The position numbers and the translations under genes are program-made. The notes beneath the pieces were generated by a model. That model worked only from the letters and a program-made list of their open reading frames with translations. It made no database searches and was not told where the DNA came from. DNA of 64,000 nt from the NCBI GenBank assembly GCA_026027325.1, contig JAMSLZ010000017.1, positions 1-64,000 on the forward strand, given 5' to 3'. Source of the DNA: Actinomucor elegans. Lineage: Eukaryota; Mucoromycota; Mucoromycetes; Mucorales; Mucoraceae. Shown here piece after piece: positions 58,259-64,000 of the stretch. Within the stretch, counting starts at the first letter, position 1; the number at the start of each line of letters is the position of its first letter.

Positions 58259-59705
58259 TCTGTTGTAAATAAATAAAAATTCATGATACTGCATCCATTC
58301 TGATCTTCCAACGGCACTAAATCCTTTAAACATGCTTTAAGGGATTAGTTTATAGTGACTGTGGTACTTAAATGAAAATTATGAGACTCACATTTCGTGG
58401 TAAAATTCGACAAAAATATAAGCAAGCCAATAAATAGTGGTGATATCAAAGTATTTGCAATTTACTACGAATAATTAATCAAGATCATAATGATAAGAAC
58501 AAAGGCGAAAACTAAGACGAAGATAAGAATGATTTCATTATGATTGTTAGTAAAATGGCAGTGATTGGTTAGATAGATGAATATATATAAAAGGCTGCAG
58601 TTAGTCAATTCAGTAATATTTTGTTTACTATTTTTTGCTTTCTACACCTATTGCATAAAATGCATACAGTGGTTAACTCATAGAAACTATTGCGTGCTAT
58701 TGTATATTGCTAATACTATTTTTTTTTAAAAAAAAAGACATTCACTCCATGGTTAAATCGTGCATCATGTTGGTTAAGGGTATATAAAGAGAGATATACC
58801 CAGAGTAAATCTAATACGAATGAAATGTAGGTAACTGATTGCTAGCCATTTGTGTTTGTACTATTTTAATTAATTGATCTTTTTAGTCAATTCTGAACAC
58901 GAAATAGTAATAATATGCGACGCTTGATCCAAGTTCATTTAGATTCCAGCAAACATTCGAAGGTTTGGATTGAATTTGCCCTATTTTCTTTAGGGCTAAT
59001 AGTTCATTCTAGAGACATGTATTTACATCATCTAGATAGTAATTGTTTAAGCGTATCTATTTATATTTTTTGGTATTTTTATCATCCAAAATACGCGAAC
59101 AATTGCTCAAAATGAAAACTATATTATCTCTAAAAAACTACTTGGACTTGAATATTGTATTTTTTTTTCTTTACACTGTTGGATATGCAATTTAGTTTGT
59201 TTAAAATCTTGAAACAAGTTTCCCATCAAACATTGATTGTCAATGAAAATGCATCTATCATTATTAGTGGAAATCTGTATCGTTTTCTAATGATATTATT
59301 AATGCACTTTATGATGCTTGTTTGTGGAGTGCGGCATGGAGCATACAAGCATATTTTTTGGTGTATTCTATTGAAAACTTGATTGGTGTTGTAAAACTAC
59401 TGAAGTCAAATTTCACCACCATTTCGAGGATGACTCTACAGTTTCAAAAGAGATACAATATGATTTTTGGACTATTTGATATGCAAATAAATCCTGCAAA
59501 AGTTTTGGCGTCGACTTTATTTATCATTGTTTTAATGGTGCAGAGACCCAAACTTAATGACAGCAGGATATTCTTACCTTGCTACTATAGAACGCAAACT
59601 TTAGCCTACCCAAAACTCCTGTCACACCGCGCGAAATAGTCACGTAATTCAATTTATTTTGTTCATCAAGCTTTATAGCTAGACCTTTTCCCCTCCACTT
59701 TCAAA
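58259..59705. other. Intergenic region with decayed open frames
   Basis: About 1.4 kb. Short ORFs at 58915-59115 and overlapping frames at 59155-59639 encode hydrophobic, AT-driven sequence without domains. Open stretches shift frame around 59330, hinting at an old coding relic I cannot name. The last 60 bp are pyrimidine-rich leader of the HDA gene. Confidence 0.4.
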
Positions 59706-61601
59706 ATGTCACTTTTGGGAGGATTATTACCTATTATCGAAGAGAAAGAAAACTCAAGGCCCATTACAGCTAGTTTAGAGCCTCACTTGATTGACAATTT
59801 CCTTCGCGAACAAGCACGATTAGAACGATTATCTCAGTCAACTATAAACCCACCGAATGCAAAGCGATTATACCTAGAGCCCATTACACCTGAAATATTC
59901 GATCTTTATGGCTATATAAATGAAGATACCCCTATGACTGATGCCACAGACAGTGAGCTCTGTTTATTCCCAGCTGGAAAGTTCAATATCATGGATGACT
60001 CTGATGTGGACGAGGATACGTTTGCGTCTCCCGAAACACCGTTGCTGAAGTTGGACTTATCAGCTTATAGAAAGAGACGTGAAGAGACGAACGAAAGAAT
60101 AAAGCGATTGGTGGCCATGTCTCGACAAGAAGAAACTGCAAAGGACGTGATAGCACCTCCAGTTACAGCAACAATTACAGCACCACTGGCACTTGATCAA
60201 ACCACATCTAAGCAGCCTGAGACAATACCAGTGCTAGTATCCGAACAACCCGAAGTTGCTAACAAAGAAGTCAGCAATGAGCCACTACAATCAATACCGA
60301 CCATGATTACAGCTATGAAACGACCTGCTATTACTCCTACTACAGCATGGTTCGATAAATCACAAATTGATACAAGCAATATTGAGTCTTCTAAAAAACT
60401 CATTTATGCATATGCTGACGGTATGATCCCTATCTTTACAACATCTGCTCAACAATTAGAATCAGAAGCACTTGGTAAATCATCTTCAGCGCAAGCAGCC
60501 ATGTTCTTTAATATGCATTTTGAAAGGGCCATTAATACTCTCAACAATCCATCTGTCATGGTAGACGCATCATCACAAGAGAAATGGCTAATGTCAGGCA
60601 AATATTTATTCTTGCAAGAGCTGTTAACAAGTCTAGAACAACAAAACTTGACGATATGTATTATCACCAAAGATATGGATGATGAAGCGCGTCTTTTAGA
60701 TTTAATGCGAGATCATTTGAAATTGGATTGTTTACGCATCACTACAGCTTTGGATGTTTGGGATGGTGAATACGGTGTATTGGTTCGAACCCGCAAACTT
60801 CAGGAGCGTATAAGTTCTTGTGCTGATTTGATGATTTGTATGGATGTACGCATAAGTCGAGATAATGATGTGTTTGACAAGATCAAGAATAACAATGGAG
60901 AAAGGCCGCCTGTTGTTTGGCTAATTTCGTTGGGATCAGTCGAGTCCAAAGCATACAACTATTTGAAAGATCATAATACGACGTTTACTATTTCCAAGAG
61001 TAACAAAGATTTCAAGAACTTGATTATGGAACCAAATGAATGGCCTCCTAGTAACTGTTGTGAAGAGATGAATATTGTTGTGGTGAACAATGTTTTATCG
61101 TGGTTGCTAACTAAACCGAGCGCTGATTACCAATACAGATCGATTACTTATTTACCACAGTCATATCCACTTGGTTCTTTGTCGCCTGAAAAAACGAGTA
61201 TACCAGAAGTGGTGGATATGGATATCAGTTCTGATTCAGAATTGGTGAATTTAACTTCTATGAATACATATATTGAAAAGGTAAATGAATCAAACACAAA
61301 AACTGCAGATGCTTATGATTATCGTTAGACTTTGTTTCCTCCACAATATGGCTTTGTTCCATTAGGAAAAGTGGATCAAGTTACTACTACTCTATCAGGT
61401 ATGGAATACCCATGATTATAGCGAACAGTAATTGATCATTATTTTATAGACAAAGAAAAGACATTGGTTGAAGAAATAAGAACTAATCTAACCGACAAGT
61501 ATGTAGCAGAAGCAAATGATTTGAAGCGAGCCTATGAAGAAGCATTCGTGGCTCTACGTGAACGATATATTAGAGCGGCAAAAAAGACATTAGAAAAGTA
61601 A
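59706..61601 (+). CDS. HDA1 histone deacetylase complex subunit 2/3-like (598 aa)
   Basis: A non-catalytic subunit partnering the class II deacetylase Hda1. Exons 59706-61280, 61329-61398 and 61450-61601 sum to 599 codons. Residues 1-220 are low complexity and acidic (DDSDVDEDTFASPETPLLKL). The conserved Hda2/Hda3 domain spans about 250-470: MFFNMHFERAINTLNNPSVM, EKWLMSGKYLFLQELLTSLE, TICIITKDMDDEARLLDLM, VLVRTRKLQE, DLMICMDVRIS and VVWLISLGSVESKAYNYL. These form a SNF2-helicase-like fold without ATPase motifs. A coiled coil ends the protein (VEEIRTNLTDKYVAEANDLK...). The first intron (61281-61328) is 48 nt and in frame; its acceptor TAG is itself the apparent stop, so the gene does not end at 61328. 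Which of the yeast pair it matches is not assigned. Confidence 0.85.
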
Positions 61602-62539
61602 TCGTCACATGAAACATGCTGTATAAACAAATGTAAGCCTTCCAATGATTGAAATCCCCAGTTTTCATTTTGACAGATGGTCTCTTTTTAATGAAGATCA
61701 AAAAGAAAAGAAAAAGTTCTTTACCATCTTTGTGTTGATTTCAAATAAAAAATATCCATAACAATATAATAGACGCGAAAATGTAATGTCACAGATATAT
61801 GGTATTTCGGGCACGCTATAATGCTGCTATGTATATTCGATACAATGTACTATACATTAATGAATGCCGGTAGATCATAGGTATTCCAGACACACTTGAT
61901 GTTAGACTTTATATATTACTTTATAGGTTCAATATCGCCACTAATTACTAGAGTATGTTCAATAAATACAATGAACTATCGGCTTTCAACAGCTACTTGG
62001 AGTAAGAAGACAAAGGTTCTTTCTCTCATGTAGTGAAGAAGTTTGTTTTGGTCCTTCAGTATCTTCTGGAAAGAAGCACATTGTCTCTTTATCAAATGCT
62101 TTGTTTTTTATATTCGAATCAAGACCATTTTCTTTCAATAACCTCTAAAATCGTCTGCATTATTCGTTATTAATCGTCAAAGTAAACAGTAAAACTGAAA
62201 AAAAGGAGTCTTAATAATGCAATATATTCTTGAATACATGACTTGTTATCTCTGGTAAAAAGTACGCGTTTCTAATAGTAATTAATAAGAAATAATTGAT
62301 TATAAGAATTGATGATGGCTCCTAGCGTCCCATCCGAGGCGGCCAATGAAATCAATCTTATAAAGACGTTATCATGCCTTAGAACCGGCACATCACGAAT
62401 AAAACCTAGTACCTTTGAGACTCTTAAAACACGATATTTACAGCATCTTAACAACATAATCCGCTATCTGCTTTTGAAGCACATCAACAAAGCAGTAGAA
62501 TGGCCCTTTATTAGTATTTGTTTATTTCATGCACATAAT
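61602..62539. other. Intergenic region between convergent HDA and NPC2 genes
   Basis: AT-rich, with AATAAA-like signals after the HDA stop. Short ORFs around 62272-62632 partly overlap NPC2 exon 4 in antisense and have no support. Confidence 0.5.
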
Positions 62540-63212
62540 TTAACGAGGAAACGTAGTTTGTCCAATGAGACAGGCAACGCGCTTCTTTTCAGGCGTCATG
62601 ATTTCAGCATGTACAGTATATTTTCCCTATAAAAACAGTTAGTATTGAACAGTTTCCTTGTCGAGTTACTTACAGGAGCTATAACGACAGAAAGAGTTAG
62701 TCATATGTAAACGTCATAATCCAAAGCCACTACTTACGAATTTCTTTGGGTAAAGCAACCACCTTGTTAAAGGTCTTTTCTCCGGGAGCAACAGGGCATT
62801 TCTCATCCACCTCTTGAACCTGTTCACAGAAATCAAATTTCTTCTTGATCAACTGAACTACGCCATATTTGACCACGACCTCGATTTGGGTGCCATTTGG
62901 AACAGTTTCACTCAAATAACCTTTGAAATCAATTTCGAGGTCTTCTCCTCTGCGTGGAGGATCAGGATTAAGTGAAATATAGTCGATACTACGAGCGGGG
63001 CAACATTAGGCTCTTTGCTTACAAGCACAAAGAAATTCAGCTTACCTTAACAAATCATGGGCGTCACCACAGTTTTTGATAAGTTTGGTTGAATCGCCCA
63101 TAGTAACATAGTCTAAACTATCGTCATTTTGAATGAGGAATCCTGGCAAGTAGCTGGCATGCGTCAAGCTTACAACCACGGTGAGAATGAGTGTTAATGT
63201 TGGTAATTTCAT
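62540..63212 (-). CDS. NPC2: NPC2/ML-domain phosphatidylglycerol/phosphatidylinositol transfer protein (169 aa)
   Basis: A small secreted or vacuolar lipid-binding protein that moves sterols or phospholipids. Four exons, 63212-63046, 62988-62738, 62678-62674 (a 5-nt microexon) and 62626-62540, sum to 170 codons. Residues 1-20 form a signal peptide (KLPTLTLILTVVVSLTHAS). The ML domain follows with the conserved NCGDAHDLLSIDYISLNPDP, GEDLEIDFKGYL, VVVKYGVVQLIKK, FCEQVQEVDEKCPVAPGEK, PPGKYTVHAEIMTPE and RVACLIGQ; the cysteines fit the three disulfides. The microexon supplies the end of PP in IPPGKYTVH, a motif the family always has, so its use is well supported. Confidence 0.9.
62674..62678 (-). 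other. 5-nt microexon of the NPC2 gene
   Basis: The minus strand reads TTATAG-CTCCT-GTAAGT: acceptor, five exonic bases, donor. Joining exon 2 (phase 1) through CTCCT to exon 4 gives CCT CCT GGA, restoring the conserved PPGKY. Without it the frame is lost. Confidence 0.8.
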
Positions 63213-63821
63213 TATTTCTATATAATTTCAGAAAAGAAAAAGAAAAAGAATAAAACAAAAAGAATACCAATAATAATCGTTCATTTGCGAGAAACCGCTC
63301 GTTACTTGATTGAGACGGGCGGGTATTTAAAAGACATTGCTCTACCTTGTCATCATGACCCTCAGCAGGTGTAATACACAGATTACTACTCTCACCCCGT
63401 GATCATTTTGCTCAAAATCTATCTTCGCGCCTCATTTCGCCTTGAAACACGAGAGTCCCTTGAGGCGTCTGATCAATTATGATGATAGATCTATGCGGAT
63501 ATGCTGCAGGGTAATATTTACTAGAAAATATTTGTTTATCTTAACAATCTTCTGATATTTAAGAGTAAGAGGTGGTACGAAATATAAGCATAAGCTTGGA
63601 ATGACGAACATATACAAGTGGTACGTACTTTAGACGTATAAAGTTAGATCTTGATCATACGTGTCTTTCCGTTTCTGTTTTATGCTCATGAGCATCATGA
63701 ACAGACCTTAGTAGACAAGCTTCTTGAGCGGTGACTGTATGTTTCAAAATGCTCCTTTTCATAAAGGCCAACGCTGGTAGTTTATATGCAAAGCCAAAAC
63801 CAATGATCTTTATTTACACGT
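63213..63821. other. Intergenic region, NPC2 promoter and MetAP 3' flank
   Basis: Contains purine-rich leader sequence before the NPC2 ATG on its strand. No gene or repeat recognised. Confidence 0.5.
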
Positions 63822-64000
63822 CTATATTGTTAATATTTCTACACCATTTTCATTTACAAGCAACTTAAAAAGAAGGGAGGGGGGGACGTTATTACCTATA
63901 CTATACTATTCATTAAATCAAACTTACCGTATGCTCAAATTGTGCACTTCTGCCACCATCCACTGTGGATATAGTCCATTGATCTGGCCACATAATACCA
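63822..64000 (-). CDS. MAP1: Methionine aminopeptidase 1, C-terminal exons (gene continues beyond window)
   Basis: Removes initiator methionine co-translationally. Only the last two exons are inside: 64000-63928 and 63863-63822. They encode MWPDQWTISTVDGGRSAQFE, HT and then TLLVNENGVEILTI with the stop at 63822. WPD-WT-x3-DG-x2-SAQFEHTLLV is the highly conserved end of MetAP type 1 and includes the metal-ligand Glu in QFEHT. The intron donor is GTAAGT and the acceptor TTTAAG. Type 1 is preferred over type 2 because of this C-terminal block; the symbol follows yeast. Confidence 0.85.

Noticed and set aside
58915..59639. Three short plus-strand ORFs upstream of the HDA gene
   Set aside because: No domain, frame shifts between them, AT-driven amino-acid composition.
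61281..61340. Stop-codon readthrough in the HDA subunit gene (frame continues after TAG)
   Set aside because: A normal 48-nt intron with donor GTAAAT and acceptor TTAG explains it without recoding.
1..64000. tRNA, rRNA, snRNA or CRISPR loci
   Set aside because: Scanning by eye for GGTTCGA-type B boxes found only matches inside coding exons or unsupported lone motifs; no regularly spaced repeat-spacer arrays.

Overview
The window reads as nuclear DNA of an early-diverging filamentous fungus, most likely Mucoromycota (Mucorales-like). The evidence is AT-rich intergenic DNA, many short introns (about 45-70 nt, GTAAGT-type donors), compact housekeeping genes, and gene types familiar from that group (stand-alone CYS-3-like bZIP, PA-TM-RING relic, DUF202, ML/NPC2 lipid transfer protein). 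No tRNA, rRNA or CRISPR was found.

Layout. 1-2.4 kb: 5' part of a glutaryl-CoA dehydrogenase gene and a casein-kinase-1-like gene, both with several apparent one-base frame breaks. 2.4-12 kb: mostly empty AT-rich DNA with degenerate dispersed repeats and two tandem C2H2 zinc-finger ORFs (one broken). 12-20.6 kb: dense gene block, namely a She3-like coiled-coil protein, G-patch protein GNO1/PINX1, nucleoporin NUP85, the RNA polymerase II import adaptor IWR1, and a Kelch-propeller protein. 21.5-26.8 kb: a complete CACTA (EnSpm/CMC) DNA transposon with 14-bp terminal inverted repeats, a 3-bp target duplication, an intact six-exon Tnp2-type transposase (930 aa) and a second, unrecognised ORF. 28.2-38.2 kb: three diverged direct copies of a segment carrying a 70-residue ORF that resembles a stand-alone WWE domain. 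One copy carries a short poly(A)-tailed retroposon with a 12-bp target duplication, and a decayed PIF/Harbinger element lies between copies two and three. 38.8-44.5 kb: SAGA subunit SPT7 and a CYS-3-like bZIP factor. 45.3-47 kb: a decayed PA-RING E3 ligase. 47-49.8 kb: repeats only. 49.8-64 kb: DUF202 membrane protein, TTC9-like TPR protein, splicing factor SF3B3/RSE1 head-to-head with spliceosome/debranching factor CWF19L1/DRN1, an HDA2/HDA3-type histone deacetylase complex subunit, an NPC2-family lipid transfer protein with a 5-nt microexon, and the last exons of methionine aminopeptidase 1.

Functional themes. Nuclear gene expression dominates: SAGA and HDA chromatin subunits, Pol II import, pore scaffold, spliceosome and rRNA maturation. 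Three sections are accessory: the CACTA element, the WWE-like triplication with its nested retroposon and Harbinger relic, and the repeat-rich gaps. Exon models for NUP85, Kelch, CACTA transposase and ORF2, SPT7, DUF202, TPR, SF3B3, CWF19L1, HDA and NPC2 were assembled by hand from splice signals, and each sums to a multiple of three.
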